This document shows positions 34,745 through 45,240 of a stretch of 64,000 nucleotides of DNA, in pieces; within the stretch, counting starts at the first letter, position 1, and each line of letters opens with the position of its first letter. Under the pieces are notes generated by a model that saw only the letters and a program-made list of their open reading frames with translations, had not been told where the DNA came from and made no database searches. This DNA is from Chionoecetes opilio (Eukaryota > Arthropoda > Malacostraca > Decapoda > Majidae): contig JACEEZ010022682.1 of assembly GCA_016584305.1 (NCBI GenBank), positions 98,501 to 162,500 on the forward strand, read 5' to 3'. A program made the position numbers and the translations under genes.

Positions 34745-36084
34745 CCCCATTTATAGAAAATTATACGTAACTAAAGGCGTATTTTGTAGTGTCCTTCCGG
34801 AGTAAAATTATACTTATTTAAGCTCCGCCCCTGCTTGCCATCACAAAATACGATTGTAGCGCTGCCAAAGCTCTTTCTTGATGTTGCCGAGAGTAAAAGT
34901 GTCGTACACTTCATTACCTCTTACAGAGGCTCAAGGAATATCGTTAAGGTTGACATTATTGAAGGCACAGCAAAGAGTAGTAGCGTGATTGTCTGTATTA
35001 CACATCGATATCTAATTGTTTTGAGCTCTTAGAATGGCCTAGCATTGTTTTCTAACTCTATAGATGGACTTGATATTAAACTGAAATGTTTAGGGCGCTA
35101 TGAAACTGTTATTTGAATATCTATTTGCTACACAGCCATTTCACGATGTGCGTCGAGGATGTTTAATGCTTTCATGGACCTGTACGTATGTAGGCTACGT
35201 GTACCTACATCTACGTTTTTACCAATTATTCTTTGCCTAACCTAGATGAATGCTGGTTGTGATTCATCCTCCAGTGCATCTCCCCCGTTTAACATCCATG
35301 GGCGGTGTGTGGTGGGCGGGTGTGTGATGGACGTGTGGTGGGTGGGGGTGTGGTGGGCGGATGTATGATGGGCGTGTGGTGGGGGGGTGTGTGGTGGGCG
35401 TGTGGTGGGTGGGTGTGTGGTGGGCGGATGTGTGATGGGGCGTGTGGGGGGGTGGGTGTGTGGTGGGCGGAGTATGATGGGCGTGTGGTGGGTGGGTGTG
35501 TGGTGGCGGATGGGTGATGGGCGTGTGGTGGGTGGGTGTGTGGTGGGCAGATGTGTGATGGGCGTGTGGTGGGTGGGTGTGTGGTGGGTGTGTGGTGGGC
35601 GGATGGTGATGGGCGTGTGGTGGGTGGGTGTGTGGTGGGCGGGTGGTGGGCGGATGGGTGATGGGCGTGTGGTGGGTGGGTGTGTGATGGGTGTGTGGTG
35701 GAAGGGTGGTGGGTGGATGGGTGGTGGTGGGCGGGTGGGTGCCTGGGTGGTGGTGGGTGTGTGGTGGCCCGTGGGTTACACACCAGACCTTCCTACCGTG
35801 TTGGCGCTGAATCAGACTGATGAAATGTTCGTATTCGTGCCCTGCGATAGGTTCTCTAAAAGGCTTTCTTTTTGTGTGATATAACATATATACCAAATTT
35901 ATACATTTCTATTGCAAATGTAATATCACTCATGAATATATTTAAGTATTTGACTATACTATAGCAATAATACACCAGTTTTGGTGCTAAGCCAGCAAGC
36001 ATCAACGAAGATTCGGACACATTGAAAAATTCGAGGGATTGACGGCTTTGAAGTATGAAAAGCCTATTTTTGGGTCCCTGACAG

Positions 36085-36277
36085 AGCTAGTGCACTAAGC
36101 TATAGGATAGGAAAGATCGCTACCCAGGGCAAACCCTGGGTATACAGGCAACCATTCCAACATCTGATAATACATTACCAGGCTACACTTAGATAATCTG
36201 AAAAAGAAACATACGTCTGGCAACGCCGTGCCATTGGACCGCGGCCGGCTGTCCGCCAGCCGTAACGGAGCTATCAT
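36085..36277. repeat. DIRS left inverted terminal repeat (193 bp)
   Basis: Reverse complement of 42419-42611. Both translate, in the relevant frame, to the same ~60 residues (MIAPLRLADSRPRSNGTALP onward), so the two copies are identical or nearly so. Confidence 0.9.
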
Positions 36278-36352
36278 AACCATCCCAAAAATCATCCCCG
36301 GGGAGAGGGGCTGAAAACTTGGCGGGGAAGGAAGGGTGGGAGGCCGGAGGCC

Positions 36353-36442
36353 GTGCACTAGCTCTGTCAGGGACCCAAAAATAGGCTTTTCATACTTCAA
36401 AGCCGTCATTTTAGGTCCCCTTAGAGCTAGTGCACTAAGCTA
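36353..36442. repeat. DIRS internal complementary region
   Basis: 36353-36407 is the reverse complement of the left outer end 36041-36095, and 36408-36442 is the reverse complement of the right outer end 42594-42628. The two are joined without gap (...AGCCGTC|ATTTTAGG...). In the DIRS replication model this region templates circularisation. Confidence 0.9.
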
Positions 36443-36543
36443 CCTGCCACTTGGAGACGGGGCAAGAAGCCCCCGACCCCCGCGGGGAGGCAAAAGAGCA
36501 ACTGCACCATAACAAAACGATACCACTAGTATACTCACCCGAA

Positions 36544-37671
36544 TCAAGCGGAGACGTCAATGGGAGGCCCGGCGTCCACCACCCCAGCCCCTCCGGACGG
36601 AGGGAGTCCCAGGGCAACACAGGGGAAGTCCGCGACGGAGTGGGACAGGTAACGAGCCACGAAGCACGAGGCCGTACTCCACTGTCCCCCTTCACGTACC
36701 CTCTCCAAGGAATGGGTGCGGAGGAAGGCCAGAGACGCAGAACACACCCCGGACGTCATGGGCGCGAGAGGCGTGACCCGGATCCGCCGACTCGATGACG
36801 CCCCGGAGCCGGCCGGCAATCCCCCTGGTGGTGAGGGGACGACCAGAGACAGGATCGCGGAACAGGAACTGCAGGTCGCACGCCCAGGGCTCGGAAGCAT
36901 CCAGGTAACACCGGAGCGCCGAAACCGGGCACAAGGGGTGTGCGGCGTCCCCCCCAGACCAACAAGCCGGAACGACGAACCGGTTGGAGACGGTGGTCCT
37001 GCCGCTCGTTCTTACCCAGCACCTTGGGCGAGAGGGAGAGGGAGACAGCGGCACCGTCCCGCGAGAAGGTCGTCCACTGGGGGAAACGGGTCAGCGCCCT
37101 CAGCTGAGAAGCCCGAAACCCCGTAGCCAGGGCCACCAGGAACAAGGCCTTCTGAAGGAGGCGAGGTCCGGCAGCGTCCGACCCAAACTGGTCGCCCTGC
37201 AGGAACCGGAGAACCTTCTCCAGGGACCAAAGAAGGGACCGGACGAACGGGGAGGGGGTTTTGGGGAACAAACCCCCTCTTCAACAGGGTCACAGAAACC
37301 CCCGGTCCAGGACCAAACCCCAACCGTATTTGAGGGGGTCAGCCAGGGCCGCAAGGTGAGTGGAGAGAGTAGCGGAGGACCTCCCACGGGTCGTGGGCCA
37401 GGAAGGAGAGGAAATCCAGGACGACCGATTCAGAGACGTCACGGAGGTCCTTGAGTTTGAGGAACGACTGAAAGGCCTTCCAGTGAGACTGATACTGTCT
37501 CGTAGAGGACGGGCGAAGAGCCGCCAACATGTCCTCCGCTACCGCGTCCGAGACCGTCCGACGGAGAGAGGTACGGAGAAACTCCAGGCGTGTAGCTTCA
37601 AGGTGGAAAGAAGCCTGGCCGGGAGCTCCTCCAACAAAGCGAGGGCCCCTAGAGGAACCGGGGAGGGACAC
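36544..37671 (-). pseudogene. DIRS tyrosine recombinase, frameshifted
   Basis: On the - strand the N-terminal SAM-like part (SSTRQYQSHWKAFQSFLKL, in 37671-37339) leads to catalytic blocks in successive frames: GFRASQL with the first Arg near 37115, HDVR (H-x-x-R) near 36760-36749, and FVARYL with the Tyr nucleophile near 36651. The family cuts and rejoins the circular DNA intermediate to integrate it. The domain order and key residues R...H-x-x-R...Y are intact, but at least three frame changes separate them, so this sequence does not encode a continuous enzyme. The C-terminus overlaps the region before the internal complementary region. Confidence 0.8.
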
Positions 37672-38412
37672 CAGGCCCCTTCAGTTGGGAAAGAACCACG
37701 GTTGCGCCGGCCAGAGAGGAGCCACCAAGTCACCTTGCCCCTGTAGGAACGCAGTTTGTTGCATACTTTCAGGAGGACGCTGGTGCAGGGAGGCGGAAAC
37801 GGTAAACATGGCCGCCACCTGTTCCAGTCTTCCGTGAGGGCGTCCGGGCCTCCCGCAGCTGTCCGGTCCCTCCTCGTCAAAAAGGTCTGTAGTTGGGCAG
37901 AGCTGTGGGACGCAAAGAGGTCCACCTCCGAAGTGCCCACCGCCGACAGAGAGCCGCAAAGCGCTCCGGGTGAAGCTGCCACTCTACCGACGAGCCCTGG
38001 AAGCGAGACAGTGCGTCGGCCCACACCATTCTCCACTCCCGGCAGGAACCTGGCAGACAGATGAAGGTGGAAACGGGCCGCCAGGCCGAAGATCTGCTCC
38101 GAAAGGGACAACAGAAGGGCGGATCTGGAAGTCCCTTGGGGGGCGAGACAGTGGACCGCGACCATGTTGTCCATCTCGAAGCAGAGAGCCGTCCCATCTG
38201 GGATCGGGTTCGATCGGAGGAAGAGAAGAGGGACCAGCAGCTCCTTGACGTTGATGTGGAGTCTGCGCTCCACCCCGGACCACCCGCCGAAACCCTCCCG
38301 GCCTTTCGGAGGATTGGTAGCCCCACCCGACGTCCGACGCATCCGACATCACGAAGACCGTAGGGGGCGGAGACAGCCACCCCGTCCACGCGGAGAAACC
38401 GCCCTCCACCAA
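37539..38412 (-). pseudogene. DIRS RNase H domain, frameshifted
   Basis: Minus-strand blocks VFVMSDASDVGWGYQ (first catalytic Asp, near 38346), LHINVKEL (Glu, near 38250) and CFEMDNMVAV (second Asp, near 38174) are the RNase H D-E-D series in the form typical of DIRS elements. Further on, a region with W-x-x-x-L-F-A-S-H-like spacing (VDLFASHSS) matches the conserved connection following RNase H. The first block is in a different frame from the other two. It degrades the RNA of RNA/DNA hybrids during reverse transcription in intact elements. Confidence 0.78.
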
Positions 38413-38429
38413 CCACTCGTCCTAGTAGT

Positions 38430-39420
38430 GTGAGGGCCAGGGGAGGGACGGGCCGGAGCAAGTCGCGGGGTCGCACCGGAACGGCTGTGTTCACACCACC
38501 CGGACAAGGCGACGGAGACGAAGACGGCCCAGGGGAGTGACTTCTGCGGCGAAGTTGAGCGAGCCGGGGGAAGGGACTCCCAATGCCTCCTTGACAAAAA
38601 ACGGACACCGAGGCCCGGAAGAGGCGTTGATGAAGCTTGCCGCATTTTCCCCCGAGATGCGGACCGCAGCTGAACGGGAAGTCCCATTGCATGCCCAGCC
38701 AAGTAATGCGGGGAGAGGGGGGTAGGACGGACTTTCCCTTGTTGACTAGGAACCCATCTCCCCGCCACCACCAAGGCTCGGTTCAGCATGCGAACCGCTT
38801 CCTCCTGAGACGGGGCGGACACCAGCCAATCGTCCAAATACATGAGGCAATTGACCCCTGCAGACACCATCCGCTGAGCCACCACCTTGGTGAGCCGCGT
38901 AAAAACCCTCGGAGCGATGGAGAGGCCGAAGGGCAGTCTGGTGAACTGCACGTGTCCGATCCCACCTGGAAGGCCAGGAAGCGCCGGAACCGAGGATGAA
39001 TGGGGACATGCCAGTAGGCGTCCTTGAGATCGAGGGACGCCATCCAGTCCCCTTGCCTCAGCCGAAGGCGGACCGGGGCCCAAAGGGTCAGCATACGGAA
39101 CCGGTGGTTGCGCACAAATCCGTTTAGGCGGCTGAGGTCCAAGATAAGCCGCCCCTTTGAAGAGTCCTTCTTGGGTACGATGAAAATGCGGAAAGGAAGA
39201 CCTTTCCCCGCGCCTTCTCCACTACCCCGGAGGAGTGCATGTCCGACACGTGGGCGGCGAGCACTGTGGAGACCGGCGTCCAAGAAGGAGGTCGCCGAAG
39301 GGGCGGTAGGGCAATCCAGGGCCAAGAAAGACCGTTTCGAACCACCCTGGCGGCCCAACCTCTCTGCGGCCAGGCTGCCCGAAACCCGGACAAGAGGCCC
39401 TGGAAGGGAGGCTCAGAAGC
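38430..39420 (-). pseudogene. DIRS reverse transcriptase, frameshifted
   Basis: Minus strand: FRIFIVPKKDSSKGRLILDL and MASLDLKDAYWHVPIH lie in one frame (39358-38783). QFTRLPFGLSIAPRVFT and the catalytic MYLDDWLV (near 38840-38829) lie in another (39083-38349). The change falls at FQVG|GIGH, in a short G run (about 38960-38970), where one missing G would restore the frame. Later thumb sequence again shifts frame near 38740. In intact DIRS elements this domain makes cDNA. Its upstream boundary with the gag-like ORF is not sharp. Confidence 0.82.
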
Positions 39421-41500
39421 GAGAGCGACCCTTGGAGGAAGGCTTGTGGACAGTAGCGGGCCCCGAGCGAAAGGCCCGAGACCCAGAGCCCCTGAATCCG
39501 GAAGGCCCACCCCGACTGGGACGACGAGGATCCTGGGGGCCATCCACACGGGGGTGAGCACTCCTGGACTGCCCCTCCCGACGAGAAGAGCCCCGACGAA
39601 CACTGCCGGACCCCCTCCCGGAACCCCCCGGCCGAGACGGTCTGGGGGCCGGAGAAGACACCAGAGTGACGGTGGGGGGGATTGAGGCGAGACACTGCTG
39701 CAAGGAGGGCTCCGACAAGACCTCCGAATCGAAGGGACTAATCCGGAGAATCTGCTGTCTAGTCAGCTCCGGCAGGCCCCGAAAAGCCTCGCGCCGAAGA
39801 GCCAAGCGGGCAGTGACGGCCCTGTCAAGGGCAGGGCGGACCGTCGGGAGGAGGGAGGCGCCGAATGCATCACAGGCGGTCGACAAAGCCCGACAGACAT
39901 CCGACCGGGAGGCCGAGGAGAGAGAAGAGTGATCCACGGCGAGGGAGGAGAGCCACTCCGCCAGCTGACCGAAAAAGGCAACAGAAGAGGTCAACAGGGA
40001 GGCGTGTTGCCGCTCCTGAAAGTCCCGGCGAAAAAGCTCCTCCTTCACCGGTTGCGCCCGCCACGGGAGGTCCTTGGCAGAAAAACGGGACACCCGGAGG
40101 AAATCAGCAATCACACGTGGAAAGCCACCAGAGGCCGGGAGAACCGGGATCGGGGCCCAGGACTGAGAAGGACCCCGGTTCACACTGGTGGTACCCGCTC
40201 TCCACACTTCGGCAGGGTCCAGGCCGGCCTTCATCCAGGGCAACCGTTCTTGGCCTCCGAGAGAAAGCCACCTGGCATCCTGGCTTCCCTCCACGCACGG
40301 GAAGCCATCCCTGACCAAACTAGGCTCAGCCAGTAAGGAGGCCAGAGCATCGAAAGCGGCCGCCGAAGAAACCGCAGGCTGCTTCGAGGGAGCGTTCAGG
40401 CGAGAGAAAGGAATCCGGCGGTAGAGGAAGGACTCCTTTCCCCCGTCCACCCGGGAGCGACGCACCTCCAAGTCCGGAACTGGGCCCCAGGAGCCGTCCT
40501 CCAGACGACCGATGGCAACAAGCCGCCCGTCGACCGTCTCACAAGCAATCGACGGTGGCATCGGTGCCCAGGTAAACAGGACGGAGGAAGAAGGAGGGAG
40601 TCCCAAGGCATCCTCCGCAGCGGGACGAGGGGAAGTGCACCTAGAAGGCACCTCAGAAGAAATGGCGGAGTAAGGGCCCGGTGGACAGGAAGCCAGGGGA
40701 CGGAAGTCCCCGAACCGTCGTCGCTTGGGCACGGGTAGGGCAGCATCCTCTTCCCCGTCGGAGCACACCAGGTAGTCATCCTCGACTACCACAGACTCAG
40801 AAGGAGGCACCGGTGAGAGTGAAGCAGGCGATGGGGACCTGCGACGCCTCGGAGTCGGAGAATGGGACCCAGAAGTTAAGTGGCCCTCCATTCTTGCCAT
40901 GAAGGAGTTCACTGAAGACATCCAAGCCGACAACCCCGGAGGTACAGGAGGTGAGGGTGGGGAAGGCCCAGGGGACGCCTGACCACCGTAGGAGCCACAG
41001 ACCCAGCAGGCAGTCCTCGACCTGGGAGTCCCCGGTCATGGTGAGGGACTGAGGAGACCGCCAGATCTTGCTCCACCGTCAGCACGATCGACGCCGAGCT
41101 CATGGAAGCAGAGGCAGGGGGTCGGGAGGTGCGAGACGAGGAGGAGATGGACGACTTGGCGAGGCCCAGCCGAGAACCCAGAGACCGGTCCACCCAGGAC
41201 AGACGGAAGTGGCTGCGTTGGCGAGACTTCAAAGCCTTCGACCACCACTCCTTGAGGTCAGCATAGGCCTCGCCAGTAAAGCAGGGCACACCCCCCTCCG
41301 GGAGGATGAGCCGCAGCCATCCACAGCATACCGGGCAATCGGCGGGACGAAAAAGGTCCGACAGAAGGCACGGGGCGTGCGAGGAGCAGAGCTGGTGGCC
41401 TCGGGACCTAAAAGACACCGAGCAGCCCTGGGCCTCACAATTGATCCGCTGGAAAAGAAGGGTAAAACAGTGAGGGGGAAAGGGACTAGACGCAACACGA
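39413..41500 (-). pseudogene. DIRS gag-like ORF1, two frames
   Basis: Minus strand. An N-terminal part (about 41440-40990) has a Cys/His-rich patch, C-E-A-Q-G-C...H-Q-L-C...H-A-P-C...C-P-V-C-C, resembling the zinc-binding start of DIRS ORF1 proteins. The longest open frame follows in a different phase: about 500 codons (40933-39413) beginning SAWMSSVNSFMARMEG, with acidic and Pro-rich segments and an Arg/Gly/Ser-rich basic C-terminus likely to bind nucleic acid. The phase changes around 40920-41040. Splicing, frameshifting or an indel could explain it, and I cannot choose. The start codon is not assigned. Confidence 0.6.
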
Positions 41501-41659
41501 AAAGCCCCCCAAAACCCCCACCTGCATCGCCACACGCACTGCCCCGACCCCCAGGAAAGTGGATGGTCGGGGAGGGGGGGGGGTCGACGTGGCAGCCAGG
41601 GACCGCTCAACTCCCCTACCCAGCCCATGGGAGGGTCCGGGCGAGGGAGCGGGGGAGGT

Positions 41660-42090
41660 TGGGCACCCGCAAAAGCGACGTAACCATCCGCCCATCTCAG
41701 CGTACACGTGGCAGGCCAGGGGCGTGGCAGATCAGGTACCCCAAACCCCATGGTACCCCATGTACGAGCCCATGGGAGGGTCCGGCGGGGGGGGGGGGGC
41801 GTGGCTGGGAGAACTACGTAACCATTCGCCCATCTCAGCTTACACGTGGCAGACCAGGAACCACCGAAACCCCCCCCGCACCGGCCTATGGGAGGGCCGG
41901 CCAGGGGAGGAGGGGCGTGGCTGGGAGAACTACGTAACCTTCCGCCCATCTCAGCTTACACGTGGCAGACCAGGAACCACCGAAACCCCCCCTGCACCGG
42001 CCTATGGGAGGGCCAGCCAGGGGGGGAGGGGCGTGGCTGGGAGAACTACGTAACCTCCCCCCATCTCAGCTTACACGTGGCAGACCAGGT
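41660..42090. repeat. ~116-bp tandem repeats upstream of DIRS gag
   Basis: Four units contain GAACTACGTAACC followed by CGCCCATCTCAGCTTACACG and TGGCAGACCAGG; units begin near 41672, 41810, 41926 and 42041. The last three are nearly identical. They lie between the right inverted terminal repeat and the - strand gag-like ORF, where the element's promoter or leader would be expected. Confidence 0.8.
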
Positions 42091-42418
42091 GTCAGGCCAG
42101 GGACGCCCTGGCGGGGAAATAATGCCCAGGGGAGAAAGGGTGAAAGCCGCGCCCTTGGGGCGTAGCTTAACACCACAGACACAGACACAGACACCAGCCG
42201 AAAATATTTAAGACACAGCTGGCACCGGCCAGGGTAAAGAATAACTTACACTCATCCCCGTAAAACCTTACAGAAGGAATACGAAGCATGAATGGGTAAA
42301 AACTTCACACACACCCACGTAACACGAAAAAACAGCAGGTGCTTACCATATGGCCTGAATACAAACAACACGTGTTGATAGAAGAGCAGGTGTTGACGTG
42401 ATGAAGGCAAAAAGAAGA

Positions 42419-42611
42419 ATGATAGCTCCGTTACGGCTGGCGGACAGCCGGCCGCGGTCCAATGGCACGGCGTTGCCAGACGTATGTTTCTTTTTCAGAT
42501 TATCTAAGTGTAGCCTGGTAATGTATTATCAGATGTTGGAATGGTTGCCTGTATACCCAGGGTTTGCCCTGGGTAGCGATCTTTCCTATCCTATAGCTTA
42601 GTGCACTAGCT
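42419..42611. repeat. DIRS right inverted terminal repeat (193 bp)
   Basis: Reverse complement of 36085-36277; followed by the 17-base right outer end (CTCTAAGGGGACCTAAAAT region) that is copied in the internal complementary region. Confidence 0.9.
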
Positions 42612-43041
42612 CTAAGGGGACCTAAAATGGGAAATTTGTTCTCAGACGTCGCTGGAGAATTTTAATATTTGTGACTTCTTACCTGTTAAGAGTCACCTAT
42701 TCTACTCCTTACTACTCCTTACCTACTCTTAATTAAATACAGTATCCTTTGCATGTCGTGCGCATGTAATGAATGTTGAATTGGATGAGAATTAAAGGAA
42801 AAGAGAAACATTTACGGGAGGAGTTTTGATAAGATTTTCTCATGCGCGCGATCTGATTGGCCAGGCTCTTGAAACCACCACTCACACCCACGACTGTAAA
42901 ACTTTACAGGAAAAGAGTAAAATATCGCTGCCGGAGTGTATCTGCTCAGTTTTCTATGCACGCAAAAGAGTAAAAAATAAGTGGGCGGAGCTTAAATAAG
43001 TAAAATTTTACTTCCAAGGGCATGGACAAAATACGCCTCAA

Positions 43042-43650
43042 GTTTTGCAATATCAAAATAATGCTGTTTCCAAGGTCTGATTTTAAATATATTTATTATC
43101 AGTGATTCTGGAAGACAATATTAGTAATGGAAGACATACATGATGTGAAAATATTGTGTCCCGCTGATTGAAGGTGGAACAGCGGCACCGCTGCTTGAAT
43201 GTAAGCTCGACCACCACCACTACCTCTTGTGTATTTTAAAGCGTTATTTCTCGTGTTCTCTAGTTGAACTAGTTCTAACCCTCTCACGTGCCCCTCTAGT
43301 AGCTACTATATACCATCCTTCCTACAGCATGACGCTACGTCACCAACACCCTCTACAGGCCGTGCAATAGGTAGTAATTATTAGTGACTTGAAAAATACA
43401 TCCACGACTGCGATATGTGGAAACACTTTTGGACCCCGATATACAGATTCCACTTGTAACCTTTGCCATAGCCTGTTGTTAGGGGATTGTAGCGCTATAT
43501 AGATAGGCCAGGGAGTGAAGGGGGATATAGTGAAGGGAGTAATAGGTGTGTCATGGGGTACAAAAGGGAGGAAGTAAGGAAAGCAAGGGGGTTTTATACT
43601 GTAATTTTTTCTGATATGAGCGAGCGGGAGTGATCGACCAATGAGACGAG
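43042..43650. other. Interior of Harbinger-like element B, no gene seen
   Basis: About 600 bases without recognised domains. Frames of 62 and 106 codons on the - strand lack known motifs. Confidence 0.45.
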
Positions 43651-44378
43651 GTAACGTCATCGTGACGTCACGGTGACGTCACGATAACAAGACGGACGTA
43701 GCAAATACGTGAAGTCTGAACCGGGCCTAATAGTTTCGTTGAGCAGCTCAGTGAAATCTGCTCAGTGAGCAGCTGCTCACTGAGCAGAAAAGTGCCCGTG
43801 TAATACCGGCTTTAGTGTCACCTCTCTTAGTGTCACCTCTGCTTCCGTTCCCCACTAATTGTTAACAAGTATAAAAAAAATATACTTATATCTATATCTA
43901 CCTATATAAAAAATAGTATACCATATCCACCTATATTTTTTTTTAACTAGTAGGTGGATGACTGGAGTGGGTAGATGGATTAAGAGTGGATGGGCTGGGT
44001 GGGGAGTGGGTGTGGGTGTGTGTGTGGTGTGTGTGTGGGTGTGGGTGTGGGTGTCTGGGTGTGTGTGTGGTGTGGGTGGTTGTGGGGGGGTGTGTGGTGG
44101 GTGTGTGTGTGTGGGTGTGGTGTGTGTGTGTGTGGTGGGTGCGTGTGTGTGTGTGTGGTGTTACTCACAGGTGGAAAGATTTGCCACTTCCAGGTCCTGG
44201 TCTGTTTGTACAGGACATAGCAGCACAGCTTGGCATGACGAGGCGATAAGCACAACCAGACAGCAACGCGAGCCGCAGAAATAAGGCTTTGTTTTGGTAT
44301 TGGCAAGATGGCGGATAGTTGGAACCAGTGCTGAGCCAGGCTTCCGCGATCCATGTGTTATAGATCAGTGATAGTATT

Positions 44379-45240
44379 CCCTTCTTACCACACCAAGATC
44401 ACTGATCTTGTTTTTGCCGATGATGCAGTAATCTTTGCTGAGTCGCTGGAGGTCCTGGTGATGGCTCTCGAGGCGCTGCACGAGGAGCAAAGCCTTTGGG
44501 ATTTGAGGTCTCCTGGCTCAAGCCAAGGCCCAGGGTTTTTGGAGACTTACTAGATAAAGCAGTACAGTCGGGTTCATGCGTGTTGGTGAGGACATTGAGA
44601 TCTTGGAAGTTTACATACCTTGGTAGCGCAGTCCATAATGACGGCGGGTCACGTCAAGAAGCCTTACGGCGGATTGGCATAGCCCACGGTGTTATGGACT
44701 CGCTCAGTGGGAGTATTTGGCGTTGTCGGTACCTGTGCAGGAGGACAAAGATCCGGATCTTCAAGTCGCTTGTGATCCCCTGTCTACTCTATGGTGTGAG
44801 ACATGGACACAAAATAGTGACTTGAAGAGACGAATCAATGCCTTTGGTAATAAGTGTCTTCGCAGAATCATGGGGTATCGCTGGGATGATTACGTGTCAA
44901 ATCAGCGATTGCACCGTGAGACTGAATTTAGGCCTATTAACTATTACCTGCATAGTCCGTCAGCGCCAACTTCGGCTATATGGGCATGTGGCACGCTACC
45001 CTGAAACCGATCCTTCCCATCGGTTTGTATCTGTAAGAGACAATCCGGCGTGGAGGAGGCCAAGGGGGCGCCCACAAGGCTCGTGGCTGGGGCAAGTTGA
45101 TGTTTCTTGTCGAGAGCTGCTTGGTATGGGAAAGGAGCCTGCATGGGAACTCGCGCGTGGTGAACCCCGGGAGTGGCGTCGTAGGGTGGGCGAGGCGACG
45201 CGCCCCCCGGCGTATGCCCCCAATGATTGATTGATTGATT
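44379..45240 (+). pseudogene. LINE reverse transcriptase 3' portion, frameshifted
   Basis: The + strand shows KITDLVFADDAVIFAESLEV with the catalytic F-A-D-D near 44413-44424, then FTYLGSAVHNDGG, TKIRIFKSLVIPCLLYG, CLRRIMGYRWDDYVSN and RQRQLRLYGHVARYPETDP, ending ...PAYAPND-stop at 45230 and a (TGATT)n tail. These are the finger/palm end, thumb and C-terminal domain of a non-LTR retrotransposon ORF2, with at least four frame changes. The 5' end coincides with the right border of the hAT-like element, whose duplicated target ATAGTATT immediately precedes it. Clade not assigned. Confidence 0.82.

Larger units (their letters stand above)
36041..42628 (-). mobile_element. Full-length DIRS1-type retrotransposon (6.6 kb)
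   Basis: DIRS elements replicate by reverse transcription and integrate through a tyrosine recombinase, probably as circles, without target duplication. Structure: 193-bp inverted terminal repeats (36085-36277 and 42419-42611), outer flanks unique to each end, and an internal complementary region (36353-36442) that joins the complements of both outer ends. On the - strand the order is gag-like protein, reverse transcriptase, RNase H, tyrosine recombinase; no methyltransferase domain is seen. The interior is GC-rich, unlike its AT-rich surroundings. Relative to the homologous DNA at 10084/10085 no bases were gained or lost beyond a one- or two-base ambiguity. DIRS1-like elements are known to be widespread in decapods. 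Confidence 0.93.
34773..43041. mobile_element. GGCGTATTTT-ended element, copy 2, split by DIRS
   Basis: Homologous to 8790-10497 over 34773-36040 and 42629-43041, with the same inverted ends. The interruption is exactly the DIRS element. The GT-rich minisatellite (about 35303-35772) is shared with copy 1. Target duplication is not evident for either copy. Confidence 0.8.
33150..43727. mobile_element. Harbinger-like element B (10.6 kb with nested insertions)
   Basis: The left end (about 33151-33222) and right end (about 43655-43727) share GTATTTGCTACGTC(T/C)GTCTTG and two GTGACGTCAC palindromes in inverted orientation. TAA flanks both sides (33147-33149 and 43728-43730). TAA duplications fit PIF/Harbinger. 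Inside lie a foldback element, the GGCGTATTTT-ended element and a DIRS retrotransposon. No transposase recognised. Confidence 0.6.
30810..43811. mobile_element. Harbinger-like element A (13.0 kb with nested insertions)
   Basis: The ends AGCGGCTATTACACGGGCAC (left) and inverse GTGCCCGTGTAATACCGGCT (right) are followed inward by inverted CTGCTCAGT(A/G)AGCAG blocks. TTA is duplicated at 30807-30809 and 43812-43814, as expected for PIF/Harbinger (3-bp TWA). It carries a MADF/SANT-like coding fragment near its left end (31047), in keeping with the Myb-like second protein of Harbinger elements. No DDE nuclease gene remains. Assignment rests on ends, duplication and that fragment. Confidence 0.6.
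29600..44370. mobile_element. hAT-like transposon, copy 2, swollen to 14.8 kb by nested insertions
   Basis: The left end CACTGATCTACATAACATGG and the right end (inverse) match copy 1 at 1457-4479. The exact 8-bp direct repeat ATAGTATT flanks it at 29592-29599 and 44371-44378. Sequence shared with copy 1: about 29600-30806 on the left and 43838-44370 on the right. Everything between is later insertion plus a duplicated segment (31191-33110) resembling 29900-30812. No hAT transposase is present, so mobilisation would need one from elsewhere. Confidence 0.82.

Noticed and set aside
36451..42211. Many + strand frames of 60-290 codons across the DIRS element
   Set aside because: They are antisense to the gag, RT and recombinase motifs in GC-rich DNA; none has a recognisable domain.
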